A stretch of DNA of 58,186 bases from Magnetococcales bacterium. Its GTDB lineage: Bacteria > Pseudomonadota > Magnetococcia > Magnetococcales > DC0425bin3. Both the position numbers and the translations under genes were made by a program. Each line of letters opens with the position of its first letter. The first letter of the stretch is position 1. The stretch is from contig JADGBZ010000002.1 in the NCBI GenBank assembly GCA_015231175.1, positions 45,517-103,702 on the forward strand, written 5' to 3'. The notes under the pieces are model-generated. The model did no database searches and was not told the origin of the DNA. It saw nothing but the letters and a program-made list of their open reading frames with translations. Below are positions 40,759 to 50,906 of the stretch, piece by piece.

Positions 40759-42690
40759 TCAACCGACAAAATGACGCACCCGGGGGAGGAATTCGTTGGC
40801 CGCGATGGGTTTGTTGATGAAGTCGTCGGCCCCCATGCGGAAGGCTTTTTCCCGTGACTCCATGGCGCTGTCCCCCGTGATCAGAATGATGGGCAGCGTT
40901 TTGGTCTTGGGGTCGTTGCGCAGATGCTGGAGAAGCCCGAAACCGTCCATTTCTGGCATGTTGACATCACAGATCACCAGGTGGTGGGTCTGTTGGCCGA
41001 GTTTATGGATGGCATCACTGGCAGATGCGGATTCGTCGCTCTCGACGCCGATGCGCTCCAGAAAGGTCAGCAGGAGCCTGCGGAAGTCAGGATCGTCATC
41101 AACCACCAGGATCCTGGGCGTGACGCTCGGGAGGTGGACCGAAAAGGTGCTACCTTTGTTCTCCTCGGAGACCACCTGCATGGTGCCGCCATGGGCGCGC
41201 ATGATCTCATCGGCAAACGGGAGCCCAAAACCGGTCCCATGTTCACCTGCCGTGCCGGTCGTCGATGTCTTCTCCTCCAGTTTAAACAGATTGGCTAAAC
41301 GGTTCGCGGGAATGCCAACCCCTGTATCCTGGACAAGAATCGAGGTGACATGACCGGGAGAGGCAGCTATGGTGACCTGGTCTCCTGGCCGGGAAAATTT
41401 GACGGCGTTGGAGATCAGATTGTGCAGTACCTCGCCGAACAGGTTGGGATCGGCGTGGACACGGTAGTTTTTCGGAATCTGGTTTGTCAGGGTGATTTTT
41501 TTGGCTTCAGCCTGTGGGAGCAGGTTATCCAGGGCCTTGTCGGCAGCAAAACGGGCGTCGAAAAAGCGTCGTTCCGGAGTGATCTTGCCCGTTTTGAGAC
41601 GGCTGATGTTCAGCAGTTCGTCAATCATGCGCAGCATTTTTTTGCTGCTTTCGACCACCCAGGCAAGAAACGATTTTTGTTTTGAACTCAGCGGATTTTT
41701 GACATCGTTCTCCAATAGTTCCAAAAATCCCAGGATGGTGGTGAACGGTCCTCGCAGGTCGTGGGCAACCAGGGAGACAAATCTGTCTTTCAGGCGAGTG
41801 GCCTGTTCCGCCTCGTCCTTGGCCCGTTTCAGGGTGGCCATATCCTCTTTTTGCTGTGTGATGTCGCGCAAAATGCCCACCACATACCAGGCCCCCTTCA
41901 TCAGGATGGCCGTGAAGGAGCCCTCCATGACAAAGGAGTTGCCGTTGCGGTGACGGACCAGGGCTTCGGCCACGAGGCGGTGTCCATTGTCACTGCCTTC
42001 CCGGCAAATGCGACCGATATCCTCCAGGAGGGTGCTCCATAGTTCCCCCTTGGCCAGAAGGGTGTGGAACTCCCTGCCCAGAATTTCGGCTGGCGGATAG
42101 CCGAAGATGCGTTCGGCAGCCGGGTTCCAGAAGATGATGCGGTTGCCGGGGTCAAGCATGACGATGGCATCATGGGCCGCCGAGGTGATGGTGTCCAACT
42201 GCTCGTGGGCTTCGGACAGTTGGGCCGTGCGCTCCAAGACCCGGAATTCCAGATCTTTTTTGGTCCGGCGGAGAGAGTCGAGCGCCTCTTGGAGTGCCCG
42301 GGTGGTCGACACCTTGTGCAGGGTATGGTAGATGGAGCGGCTGAGGGTCTCCAGGCTCAATTCCGATTTGTGGATATAGTCATCGGCCCCGGCTCGCCAA
42401 GCCTCCAGGATGGCCTCCTCCCCCTCATGGCCGGTAAACAGAATAAAACCGGCTGGACATCCGGCAGTCTTGATTTGTTGAATCAGATCCGTTCCGGTCT
42501 CACCTTCGAGTCGATAATCGACGAAGACCAGATCCGGCTCATTGTCCTTGAGCCACGCCAGGGCATCTTCGCCGTTATGGCGCACAACGGGCGTGACCTG
42601 CCAACGGGCCAGCTTGCGCAGGAAGACCCGCAGCAGCGTGCTGTCGACGGGATTGTCGTCAATGATGAGAACCTGGAGCGGACTTTTCAT
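40759..42690 (-). CDS. Hybrid histidine kinase: receiver-PAS-HisKA-HATPase-receiver
   Basis: 643 aa from the ATG at 42690 (GGGAG upstream). Order: receiver (about 1-125, LVFVDYRLEGETG), coiled coil, PAS domain (about 170-290, IIFWNPAAERIFGY), HisKA with the phosphorylated His in SLVAHDLRGPFTTILGF (about 315), HATPase (NLISNAVKFSRPGD, DTGVGIPANRLANLFK, GTGFGLPFADEIM), and a second receiver at about 530-643 (ILVVDDDPDFRRLL, LVICDVNMPEMDGFG). No membrane segments, so a cytoplasmic sensor. It is divergent from the chemoreceptor-like gene; the target pathway is unknown. Confidence 0.9.
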   Translation of the reverse strand: MKSPLQVLIIDDNPVDSTLLRVFLRKLARWQVTPVVRHNGEDALAWLKDNEPDLVFVDYRLEGETGTDLIQQIKTAGCPAGFILFTGHEGEEAILEAWRAGADDYIHKSELSLETLSRSIYHTLHKVSTTRALQEALDSLRRTKKDLEFRVLERTAQLSEAHEQLDTITSAAHDAIVMLDPGNRIIFWNPAAERIFGYPPAEILGREFHTLLAKGELWSTLLEDIGRICREGSDNGHRLVAEALVRHRNGNSFVMEGSFTAILMKGAWYVVGILRDITQQKEDMATLKRAKDEAEQATRLKDRFVSLVAHDLRGPFTTILGFLELLENDVKNPLSSKQKSFLAWVVESSKKMLRMIDELLNISRLKTGKITPERRFFDARFAADKALDNLLPQAEAKKITLTNQIPKNYRVHADPNLFGEVLHNLISNAVKFSRPGDQVTIAASPGHVTSILVQDTGVGIPANRLANLFKLEEKTSTTGTAGEHGTGFGLPFADEIMRAHGGTMQVVSEENKGSTFSVHLPSVTPRILVVDDDPDFRRLLLTFLERIGVESDESASASDAIHKLGQQTHHLVICDVNMPEMDGFGLLQHLRNDPKTKTLPIILITGDSAMESREKAFRMGADDFINKPIAANEFLPRVRHFVG

Positions 42691-43122
42691 GTTTCTCCCA
42701 AGCGGGGGAAGAAGAAAATCGTGCCATTGTACACTTTCCTCTTCGGGGATGAAATCATTATGTCCCATCGGAAATTTTTTTTTACATTGCGGGTTTGACC
42801 TGGACGGGAAGAGATGTCCAAGACCACTCCAGGTGGTGGTGGATTCGTTATGATGGCGTAAATTTTCCGGTGAGGATGGGGAGGTAATCCGGTATTCTGC
42901 CAACCGCGTCATGGATGGATGTCTCAACCTGTTCCTGAACCTCGTCGCCGTCGGGAAAACACCGTTTTATCCGAGCGGGTCGTGGGGGAGGCGCAAACCG
43001 GGGGATGGGGGAGGGGCTTTTTCTGGTTCACCCCAGCATGCGCCTGCGGTGGCCCAGGGGGAGAGCTTTTTCTGCTTCGCCCAAGCCTGCGGTGGCCCAA
43101 AGGGAGTTGTTGGCCAATTGCC
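42691..43122. other. 432-base divergent intergenic region
   Basis: Between the hybrid kinase and chemoreceptor-like genes. A 15-mer GCCTGCGGTGGCCCA occurs twice (43042-43056 and 43085-43099) shortly before the chemoreceptor start. The frame of the latter stays open here, but the encoded stretch is not protein-like. No promoter boxes were clear. Confidence 0.5.
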
Positions 43123-45720
43123 ATGAAGAGTCGGGTCAATTTTCTCTGGATCTATCTATTGCCCGGGATTTTGTTGCTCGGTGCCGTCGGTTGTTTTCAG
43201 GTTGCCTGGAGCCTCGCTCAAGGGGAATTTCAGCGTCTTGTTGCCCTGACCTCGGACCAGGAGTCCTGTGCGTCGGGGTCTTTGTGGCGTCGTCTCGGTC
43301 GCCTGGAGATGTTGTACGCCCACCAGCGTTCGGCTGCCAGCCCCGAGCTTGCCGGCCAACTGACCCTGGCCGTGGAGCAGTTGCGGCAGGTGTTAAAAAA
43401 CTCCGGGCAAAACTCAAATTTTTCTTCCTGTCACGCCGAGTTGGCGGCCTATGTGCAGGATGCTGCCGAGCTGTTGGGATCTGAAGGGAAAGACAAATCT
43501 TCGATGCCGCACGCTTGGCGCCAGGTTGTGCGGGATCTGGATCGCCAGTTTCGGCGTGTTGATGTCAGCAAACTGGAGGTGCAACTGGCTCGAACACGTC
43601 GCGACGAGAAGGATTTTGTGTTGCGCGGGGATCCTCAGCTGCTGCGGGCCTTGCGTTCTCACCTGGAAGAGTTCACCTCCGGGGTGAGAGATTCAGGGCT
43701 GGATGTTGCCACGCAAGAACAGTTTTTGGCCGCACTGAAGAGCTATAAGGAGGCGTTGGGGCGCTACGCAGCCAAGAGAGAGGCCCAGGAGCGTGATCGT
43801 CTGCACGAGTTTCGGGCCATGGAAACAGCCGCGGATGTCATCGTGGCCATGGTCAGCCAGAGATTGATTCCGGATTTGGCGCGAGAGATCCAACCGCTGC
43901 TCCTCTCTCCCGATGATTGGGAACCGAAACAAACCCCGGCCCAAGACGCCACGACCCAGAACGGCAAGGCAGGCACAACTGACGCCACGATCCAGAATGG
44001 CAAGGCAGGTGCAACGGCCATCGACCGGGCCTTGCCCAGGGTGGAGTCTCTCCTGGGGCAGGCCCATCTGGCCGAGGATTTGCTCAAACCTCTGCAACAG
44101 CAAGTGGGTGTTTATCGCCAAGCCTGGTCGGCTGAACAAGCCCGCCGGAAGCATCTTGCAGCAGGAGAGGAGCGCCTGCGGAAGAGTCGTTTGGCGCTGG
44201 AAAAGGCTTTGTCCTCCGTGACGGGGCAGGTGAGTGTGCCGACTGGATCTCCAGGTGGGCAAGATCTGGCCGCTGATGCGTCGGCTGGTTCTGGACAAAC
44301 CCTGCTGGTGACAGCCTGGGTGCTGTTGCTGCTTGCTGCGGTGGCTGGTGGGGTGGCCATGCGACAAAAGTGGCCGATGTCAGGTAGAAGGTCATGGCCT
44401 GTTGCTGGTGGTGGCATTTTTGAACGTACACCACCTGACATGGAGCCGCCACGGCCTGAGCCGCCACGGCCCGCCTCCTCGCCACATCCCCCCCGTGCCG
44501 ATGCTACCCCCCCGTGGCTGGCGGAAGCGGTTCGTCATCTGGGGGAAATTTTCCAGGATATGGATCAGGCCAGGCATGGGCAGGCTGTTGGGGAACTGGT
44601 GCGGAAAATTGAAGCGGCAGAAGCGGATATGGCAGGTCTGCATGCCGCTGTGCAAGATATGGCCGAGGGTGCTTCAGACGCCATGGGCAAGGAGAACCCA
44701 TCGACCTCGGGGGCTGGCCATGCCGACCAGGTGGAGACCTTGGTGGTGCGCATGGGTGTGGGGCGTGAAGGCATGACCACCTTGGAGAGTGACATGGACC
44801 GGGTGGCTGCCGAGTTGCAGGCCGTTTCTGCCGCCACAGTCGATTTGGGACAGGAGATCCAGACCGTTGTAGGTGGTTTACAGGAGCTGGCGGCATCGTT
44901 TATCGTCGTGCAACAAAAATGTGCCATGGCCGACCAGGAGTTCAGTCAAGCCAACAATCTGACCCATGTCTCCTTTGGCATCATCGACCAACTGGCCGGC
45001 ACCGCACGGGAGATCGGCAAGGCTGTGGAGATGATCGACGAGATTGCCGAACAAACCAACATGCTGGCCTTGAATGCCTCCATCGAGGCTGCCGGGGCGG
45101 GAGATGCCGGCAAGGGTTTTGCCGTTGTTGCCAACGAAGTCAAAGCCTTGGCACGGCAAACCGGAGAAGCCACCGAGATGATCCATCAGCATGCCGATGC
45201 CATTCATAAACAATCCCATGAGACCATGGAGGCGGCGCGGGAGGTCGGCCACATTTTGGAACGTATCGGTCATGCCAATACGGACATCTCAAGGGAGGTG
45301 ACAGGTCAGGCCGGAAACATGGCTTCCCTGGATGCGGCCATGGGGCGCATCGCGACCAGGAGTGGCCCGGTGACGGATCAGGTGGTGACTGCATCCGGTA
45401 CGGTTGAGGCGTTGGCGCAAAGTATCGGCCATCGCTCCCGCGAATGGAGTGAGCTTGATGAAATCGTCCAGGCGCTCCACGCTTGCTCCTCTGCAAGGTC
45501 GCAACCGGCCGAAGATGTCGCTCAGGAGGAGCGGGGTGGCTTGCTGGCTACTTTGGTCAAGCAGACTCTTGAAATGAGACGGCTGTTGGGCTTGGTTCGC
45601 CAAGGTGTCGCAGTGGTCGAAGAGTCATCGGCGGCTGTGGCCAGGGGCGCGTCCCGCCTCCGCTCCGTGGAGGAACAACTGCGCAATCATTGCAACCGTC
45701 CGTCTTCTGCCCATGAGTGA
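43123..45720 (+). CDS. Methyl-accepting chemotaxis-like protein with large periplasmic part
   Basis: 865 aa from the ATG at 43123. One membrane helix at about 5-25 ([19 protein letters not shown]), an about 365-residue periplasmic region rich in helices, a second helix at about 394-414 ([20 protein letters not shown]), a Pro-rich linker and a cytoplasmic coiled coil. The signalling tip is recognisable ([38 protein letters not shown]), with ArgAlaGly changed to GlyAlaGly. An internal repeat ([10 protein letters not shown], twice near 276-290) lies in the periplasmic part. Ligand unknown; likely coupled to CheA/CheW. Confidence 0.85.
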   Translation: MKSRVNFLWIYLLPGILLLGAVGCFQVAWSLAQGEFQRLVALTSDQESCASGSLWRRLGRLEMLYAHQRSAASPELAGQLTLAVEQLRQVLKNSGQNSNFSSCHAELAAYVQDAAELLGSEGKDKSSMPHAWRQVVRDLDRQFRRVDVSKLEVQLARTRRDEKDFVLRGDPQLLRALRSHLEEFTSGVRDSGLDVATQEQFLAALKSYKEALGRYAAKREAQERDRLHEFRAMETAADVIVAMVSQRLIPDLAREIQPLLLSPDDWEPKQTPAQDATTQNGKAGTTDATIQNGKAGATAIDRALPRVESLLGQAHLAEDLLKPLQQQVGVYRQAWSAEQARRKHLAAGEERLRKSRLALEKALSSVTGQVSVPTGSPGGQDLAADASAGSGQTLLVTAWVLLLLAAVAGGVAMRQKWPMSGRRSWPVAGGGIFERTPPDMEPPRPEPPRPASSPHPPRADATPPWLAEAVRHLGEIFQDMDQARHGQAVGELVRKIEAAEADMAGLHAAVQDMAEGASDAMGKENPSTSGAGHADQVETLVVRMGVGREGMTTLESDMDRVAAELQAVSAATVDLGQEIQTVVGGLQELAASFIVVQQKCAMADQEFSQANNLTHVSFGIIDQLAGTAREIGKAVEMIDEIAEQTNMLALNASIEAAGAGDAGKGFAVVANEVKALARQTGEATEMIHQHADAIHKQSHETMEAAREVGHILERIGHANTDISREVTGQAGNMASLDAAMGRIATRSGPVTDQVVTASGTVEALAQSIGHRSREWSELDEIVQALHACSSARSQPAEDVAQEERGGLLATLVKQTLEMRRLLGLVRQGVAVVEESSAAVARGASRLRSVEEQLRNHCNRPSSAHE

Positions 45721-46039
45721 AAGCCTGATGCACAATCCTTGCAACCGTCCGTCCCCTCCAAGCTTTTCTTGTAGTGATTGGACTCTTTCTTGCTTACAGG
45801 GCTCTACGGCCCGGGTTGGTGTTGGATTGCTCTGCTGGTTGTCACCTCGAAGGGTGTAGGCCGTGGATGCCGGCGGGGCGTTGAGAGGGTCAATGCCTTT
45901 CCGCTCGGCGTGAAGTGACAAAAAAATCTTTTTAACTTTCCAGGCTTTCGGGTTTTTGACCTGGTGGCTTGCCCGTTCACCCCGCAACTCGTTTTCCTGC
46001 ACATTGCGGAGAGCGGGTTCTAAACTGGTTGCTTGCCCC
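45721..46039. other. 319-base intergenic region, no gene seen
   Basis: After the chemoreceptor stop a 21-mer (CAATCATTGCAACCGTCCGTC at 45684-45704, one mismatch at 45733-45753) repeats the last codons of that gene. Another small repeat, CTGGT.GCTTGCCC, occurs near 45960 and 46026. No gene, RNA or terminator is recognised. Confidence 0.5.
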
Positions 46040-46891
46040 ATGGGAGAATTGCATCAAAAATTGGTCAAGATGGTCGACAGGGTGCCTGCTTTTCCCAAAA
46101 GCGTTCACCGTGTCCTGCAATTGACATCGGATCTGAACTACAGCCATAAAGAACTGATTCGGACCATCAATCACGACCCGGTCATGACATTGAAAATCCT
46201 GAAATTGGTCAACTCGGCCTACTTCGGTTTTTCCGGTCAGGTTGCCTCGATCAATCAAGCCGTGGTCTCCTTGGGCATGAATACCGTCAAAAATTTGGCA
46301 ATCAGTGTGGCGACCCGAGGCATGCTTCCGCAACTGGGCCATGGCGGGTTGCATACCAGCCAGTATTTGCTCCACTCGGTAGGTGTGGGTACCGTGGCCA
46401 AGCTTTTGGCACAAAAGCTGGGTGAGCCAAATCAGGAATGGACGGATTATTTTGTGGCTGGTTTGTTGCACGATTTTGGCAAGGTTTTGTTCTCCCAGTT
46501 CATGCCTGGCGAGTTTCAGGAAGCGTTGGAGACTGCCAAACTCCAGAGGGTTCCTTTGCATCAGGCCGAAAAAAAGGTGATTGGGGCTGACCACACGGAA
46601 ATTGGTTCCCTGTTGGGAGAAAAGTGGCAATTGCCTCCCAGGTTGGTCGCCGCTGTTCGTTGCCACCACGATTCCCATGCTACGGCGCCGGACTCTCGCA
46701 TGCTTCATTGTGTCCAGGCCGCCAACTATATCGTCAGACTGAGGAGGCTTGGGGATGCAGGCGACCCTTGCCTGGAGCCGGTTTCTCCATCCGTCGTGCA
46801 GCGTTTTGGCATGGAAATGGATGCGTTGGCGCAATCTTTGAGCACCCTGGAAGCGGAGATGGAAAAGGCACAGGTTTTTATTCGTTTGTAG
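46040..46891 (+). CDS. HDOD-domain signalling protein
   Basis: 283 aa from the ATG at 46040. HDOD pattern: VDRVPAFPKSVHRVLQLTSD, NHDPVMTLKILKLVNSAYFG and INQAVVSLGMNTVKNLAISV, then AGLLHDFGKVL (HD) and a helical C-terminus. HDOD proteins are output or scaffold modules of signalling chains, with no proven enzymatic activity in most cases. The neighbouring gene (metallo-beta-lactamase fold) follows after 13 bases, so the two are probably one operon. Confidence 0.87.
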   Translation: MGELHQKLVKMVDRVPAFPKSVHRVLQLTSDLNYSHKELIRTINHDPVMTLKILKLVNSAYFGFSGQVASINQAVVSLGMNTVKNLAISVATRGMLPQLGHGGLHTSQYLLHSVGVGTVAKLLAQKLGEPNQEWTDYFVAGLLHDFGKVLFSQFMPGEFQEALETAKLQRVPLHQAEKKVIGADHTEIGSLLGEKWQLPPRLVAAVRCHHDSHATAPDSRMLHCVQAANYIVRLRRLGDAGDPCLEPVSPSVVQRFGMEMDALAQSLSTLEAEMEKAQVFIRL

Positions 46892-46904
46892 ATCGATTTG
46901 GAGG

Positions 46905-47798
46905 GTGGCCTTGAAAATTCGTTTTTGGGGTGTACGCGGTTCCATTGCTTGTCCCGGTCCCCATACTGTCAAGTATGGGGGCAATACCTCCTGCATCGAG
47001 ATTCGCAACGACGAGAATGATCTGATCATCCTGGACGCCGGAACGGGCATTTTTCCCCTTTCGCACACCTTGTTCAAAGAGCTTCCGCTGACCTGTCATA
47101 TTTTTATCACCCATACCCATTGGGATCACATCCAGGGGTTGCCATTTTTTATACCGACATTCATTCCCGGCAATACGATTTGCCTGCATGGGGCCTTCGA
47201 TCCTGTGGGCAATGGCGACCTGCGTGAGGTGTTGTCACGACAGATGGAGTATTGTTACTTTCCCGTCCGGGAAGCCGAACTCCAGGCCAGTATGCACTAC
47301 ATCACGTTGCGCGAACGTCAAACTGTCCAGGTGGGGTCGGCCAGAGTGACCAACATTTTCATGAATCATCCGGTGCTCAATTTTGGCTACCGTATCGAGA
47401 GCCGTGGCAAGTCGGTCTTCTTTACCGGCGACCATGAGCCGATGACCAACGTCTACGATGCCGGGGAAGATGGCTTCCACGAGTACCAGTTGCACATGGA
47501 CCAAAAGCAGAGTGCCATCGTTGAATTCATGCGTGGCGTGGATGTCCTGATTGCCGACACCTGTTACACCCCCGAGGAGTACAAGAGCAAAAAAGGGTGG
47601 GGACACGGTACGTTCGACAGCAACATCGCTCTGGCGCGTGCGGCGGGCGCCAAGCATCTGTTCTTCACCCATCATGAGCCAACCCGGTCGGATGCCGCCT
47701 TGGAAAAGGTTTTTCAGGAGGCCATGGAGAGACATTCTCACCAACCCGGCGATCCCGTGTGTCACCTGGCCCAGGAAGGGTTGGTGTTTGAGGTGTGA
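46905..47798 (+). CDS. Metallo-beta-lactamase-fold hydrolase
   Basis: 297 aa; GTG at 46905 or TTG two codons later. It has KIRFWGVRGSIACPGPHTVKYGGNTS, typical of a subgroup related to phosphodiesterases of this fold, the metal motif FITHTHWDHIQG (HxHxDH), MNHPVLNFGYRIE, FFTGDHEP and LFFTHHEP. All zinc-ligand positions are present. Likely a phosphodiesterase acting on a cyclic nucleotide or RNA-like substrate; the specific substrate cannot be read. It follows the HDOD gene in the same signalling block. Confidence 0.85.
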   Translation: MALKIRFWGVRGSIACPGPHTVKYGGNTSCIEIRNDENDLIILDAGTGIFPLSHTLFKELPLTCHIFITHTHWDHIQGLPFFIPTFIPGNTICLHGAFDPVGNGDLREVLSRQMEYCYFPVREAELQASMHYITLRERQTVQVGSARVTNIFMNHPVLNFGYRIESRGKSVFFTGDHEPMTNVYDAGEDGFHEYQLHMDQKQSAIVEFMRGVDVLIADTCYTPEEYKSKKGWGHGTFDSNIALARAAGAKHLFFTHHEPTRSDAALEKVFQEAMERHSHQPGDPVCHLAQEGLVFEV

Positions 47799-47813
47799 GC
47801 GTCCAAGCCCCTG

Positions 47814-48542
47814 TCAGGGAGCCGACCGCATGGATTCCGGTTTATTGTCGGGTGCGGGTGCCATGGTCGCCTTGGATTCAGGGTGACTTGAGAATATGGA
47901 CAGGGGTGATGACGGCATGAGCCGGTAGTAGGCATGGACCAGATATTCGCGTGCAATACTCTGAAAAATCTGAAATCTTTGTGTGAAATGCAGGGGCGAC
48001 AGCTCCACGGGATAGGCATGCGTGACAGCACCGGTAACGCCCATGCTGTTTAAAAACCAGCGGATGCGCGCCGAGTGGTAGGCCGATGAGACGTAGATGG
48101 CGTTGTTGAAATTGAACGCATGCCCCAGTTTGGCGACCATGGCGTGCAGGTCATCGTAGGTGTTGGTCGTATCGGCCTCAGCCACCACGTCGGAGGGTGG
48201 GACACCCCATAGGATGGCCACTTTCCGCATCCCTTCGGCGATGCCGATGTAGGGCTTCTCCGGGTGCGGCAACCGGGTTCCCCCCAGACAAATGATTTTG
48301 CGCACCCACCCCGACCGGTAAAGCTCCAGGCCGCGTTGCATGCGCAACAAGGTGTCATAATCCAGGACGGTTTCGTTGACCCAACCGGATGCGAAGACGA
48401 CCGCGACCTCGGCCTGCCGCAGTGGTTCATCGACAATGAGCGGTTTGGCGAGAAACTCGGTCAATGGTGTCAAAAAAATCAGCAGGAAGAGAAGATTCCC
48501 AGAGAGGCTGACCAGCAACCAGGGTGCGGGTTTGTGGGGCAA
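47814..48542 (-). CDS. YdcF/SanA-like DUF218 protein
   Basis: 242 aa, TTG start at 48542 with GGAG 9 bases before. An N-terminal membrane anchor (about 8-27, WLLVSLSGNLLFLLIFL) is followed by the DUF218 fold: AEVAVVFASGWVNETV, KIICLGGTRLPHPE, DTTNTYDDLHAMVAKLG and IYVSSAYHSARIRWFL. DUF218 proteins are linked to envelope or polysaccharide processes in many bacteria; the reaction is not established. Located in front of the 48-58 kb glycan cluster, on the same strand as the next radical SAM gene. Confidence 0.82.
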   Translation of the reverse strand: MPHKPAPWLLVSLSGNLLFLLIFLTPLTEFLAKPLIVDEPLRQAEVAVVFASGWVNETVLDYDTLLRMQRGLELYRSGWVRKIICLGGTRLPHPEKPYIGIAEGMRKVAILWGVPPSDVVAEADTTNTYDDLHAMVAKLGHAFNFNNAIYVSSAYHSARIRWFLNSMGVTGAVTHAYPVELSPLHFTQRFQIFQSIAREYLVHAYYRLMPSSPLSIFSSHPESKATMAPAPDNKPESMRSAP

Positions 48543-48584
48543 ATGGACGCTCCGGAGGCAGATGGGTCAGGGTCGGGTGGGGTG

Positions 48585-49661
48585 TCAATTGATGGTCCTG
48601 GCGGAAAATCCCTTCTTGCTTAACATGTTGGCAAGACGCAGCGCCAATCTTTCTGCACGTTGTCCCACAAAATTGGTCAAGGCATCCGCCAAGGAAAGAC
48701 GTAAACCCGAGGGAACCCCCAACAGAGGCGGCGATCCCAATACGATGCAATGTTCACACAACGGCAACACATGTCGATATGTCCCGTTCAACATGGACTC
48801 TCTCAACGCCACCATTTTTGCACCGTTCCAAATATCGATAAAAGTTTCTTCTAAAATATTGCCAAGGATATAATCATGGTTGACATCATAGATGCAGGGC
48901 AGGACATCGCCATTCCATGCCACGACCGCCGTACTCCAAAGACGTGAACAGGGTGGATAAAGTTGCTGGTTTTTACGGAATGAGAACTGGTTTGTTTCCT
49001 TGAACACAGGCCCCCAGGTTGCCACCTCCCGCAGGCGCACCTCATCGATCAGGCCTTTGAACTGGGATAAAAATGTCTCTTGATCCGCTGCTGTGGACCC
49101 TTCTGGATCCAGCATCAGCATGGAAAGCACCGTATAGGGTCTGGTGCTGGCACGTTCTTTTTTCTGGCGCAAAAACTCAAGAATATGACCAAGTGTCCGC
49201 TCGAAATTGGCTCCCACGCGCGCCTTTTCATACTGTGTTTTGTTGAAACCATCGAAGGCAAAACTGATACTGGTCAGACCGGAATCCAGGAGTTGTCGTC
49301 CCCGTTCGGCGTTGAGCAGCGTGGCGTTGGTGTTCAAGAGGACTTTCAACCCATGTGCGCCTGCGTGGCGAACCATGGCAAAAAAATCTTTGTGGACGAG
49401 GGATTCTCCGCCCACAGCCAAAGTGACGGATGAGGCAAACGGACTGATCTGACGAATGATCTCTTCAAAAAGGGAAAGAGACATGCACCCCTTGGCAAAC
49501 GCAACTTGACCTGTACCATTCGGACACATGATGCAATGCAGATTGCAATGGTTGGTCGGTTCGATCCAAAAATAGGTTGGCAGAGAGTCAGGTTTGGTGT
49601 TGCCGGACCGGCAATGCCGCAACCCGCGAAGATTGTCGGCAACAATACGCCATTTTTTCAT
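48585..49661 (-). CDS. Radical SAM protein with SPASM-type C-terminus
   Basis: 358 aa from the ATG at 49661. CNLHCIMC (in IEPTNHCNLHCIMCPNGTG, about 39-46) is the cluster motif; AVGGESLVHKDF is in the AdoMet region. C-terminal Cys residues (YPPCSRLW, VLPCIYD, LCEHCIVL) suggest an auxiliary cluster. It shares the overall plan with the gene at 52182 but is not close to it in sequence. Substrate unknown; the surrounding genes suggest a sugar or lipid. Confidence 0.86.
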   Translation of the reverse strand: MKKWRIVADNLRGLRHCRSGNTKPDSLPTYFWIEPTNHCNLHCIMCPNGTGQVAFAKGCMSLSLFEEIIRQISPFASSVTLAVGGESLVHKDFFAMVRHAGAHGLKVLLNTNATLLNAERGRQLLDSGLTSISFAFDGFNKTQYEKARVGANFERTLGHILEFLRQKKERASTRPYTVLSMLMLDPEGSTAADQETFLSQFKGLIDEVRLREVATWGPVFKETNQFSFRKNQQLYPPCSRLWSTAVVAWNGDVLPCIYDVNHDYILGNILEETFIDIWNGAKMVALRESMLNGTYRHVLPLCEHCIVLGSPPLLGVPSGLRLSLADALTNFVGQRAERLALRLANMLSKKGFSARTIN

Positions 49662-49915
49662 AGATCTGCCCAATCATGTCGGAAACAAGGCACGGCACAG
49701 GCGCGGGGTACCCCCCAAACAACAAGGGAAGCGGACACGGAGCATGCGATAATTATCCTGGAAGTTCAAGAGATGGTTTGCCAGAATCACAGATCCGGTT
49801 AGCAGGGAAGGTTGGCTTCCGAACCAGAGAGGCGCACATGCCCCCGTATGCCGATTCCTCTTGACGGGGCAAGGTGGCGTGGCGTTTTCAGACAGACTCC
49901 GAGGTACATCACACC

Positions 49916-50875
49916 ATGCGGGTACTGGTTTTTGGCGGCAACGGTTTCATCGGGGCCAACCTGGTCCAATGGCTGGCCAGGGATCCCAAAGAAAAAGTTC
50001 GTCTCTTTCATCGTCCAGGCGCCTTTTTGGGTCATCTGGATGGCCTTGATATTGAGCGGGTTGCCGGGGAGTTGACCAACGAGGCGCAGCTTGTGGCGGC
50101 CATGACCGGGTGCGATCTGGTCTTCAACCTGGCGGGGTGTGGTTCCAACGCCAGGGAACATATCCGCCAAAGAGTGGAGGTCAATGTCGAGGCTGCCGCC
50201 CGTGTGGCCAGGGTGGTGCGTCAGGCGGGTCTCCGACTGGTGCATGTCAGTTCCATTGCTGCCATCGGTCGCCCCGCCCGGGGCCAGATCGCCGATGAGT
50301 CCATGGCCTTCAACATGGAGTCGGACCACTACGCCCTGACCAAGCATCAAGGTGAAACGGCGGTGTTGCAGGAACACGCACGCGGCCTGGATGTGGTCGT
50401 CGCCTCGCCCGGCAATGTCGTGGGCGGGTTTGCGATGAAGGCTGGACAAAAGAGTAATTTCAAGGCTATAGCATCCGGGCGCATGCTGTTCTATCCTCCT
50501 GGAGGGGTCTGCCTGACCGATATCGACGATCTTGTCCAGGGGCTTTGGCTGTGTGGGGAGAGAGGCAAGTCCGGCAGACGTTACATCCTGGGTGGGGAGA
50601 ATGTCACCTTCCGGGAATATTTTCGTGAAATCGCCTTGGCCACACGGGGAAAGATTCCATCCATCCGCCTGCCGGCAACGCTGTTACCCATGCTGGGATG
50701 GGGAGTGGAGACTGCTTTCAATGTTCTGGGTCGCAACCCGCCCCTGACCTATGAAGCTGCCGACCTCATCGCCCGTTTCCTTTACTACTCTTCGCGTCGT
50801 GCTCAGGAAGAGCTTGGCTATGCTATTGGTGATTGGCGTCAGGCCGTCGCCAAGGCGGCGCAAGCGGTCTCCTGA
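49916..50875 (+). CDS. NAD(P)-dependent sugar epimerase/reductase (extended SDR)
   Basis: 319 aa from the ATG at 49916; an open frame upstream lacks coding character. NAD site VLVFGGNGFIGANLV at the N-terminus, then CDLVFNLAGCGSNA, LRLVHVSSIAAIGR and YALTKHQGE as YxxxK. It is closest in pattern to atypical SDR proteins that reduce or epimerise NDP-sugars or sterol-like compounds. It precedes the aminotransferase gene by 31 bases and begins the plus-strand cluster. Confidence 0.83.
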   Translation: MRVLVFGGNGFIGANLVQWLARDPKEKVRLFHRPGAFLGHLDGLDIERVAGELTNEAQLVAAMTGCDLVFNLAGCGSNAREHIRQRVEVNVEAAARVARVVRQAGLRLVHVSSIAAIGRPARGQIADESMAFNMESDHYALTKHQGETAVLQEHARGLDVVVASPGNVVGGFAMKAGQKSNFKAIASGRMLFYPPGGVCLTDIDDLVQGLWLCGERGKSGRRYILGGENVTFREYFREIALATRGKIPSIRLPATLLPMLGWGVETAFNVLGRNPPLTYEAADLIARFLYYSSRRAQEELGYAIGDWRQAVAKAAQAVS

Positions 50876-50906
50876 TTTGTTTTTCCCCTGATCGGATACA
50901 TGCTCC

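Noticed and set aside
47799-47880. Degenerate dispersed repeat after the metallo-beta-lactamase gene (CCCTGTCAGGGAGCC)
   Set aside because: Only a short stretch resembles the family and it lies partly within the coding end of the DUF218 gene; no termini or core present.
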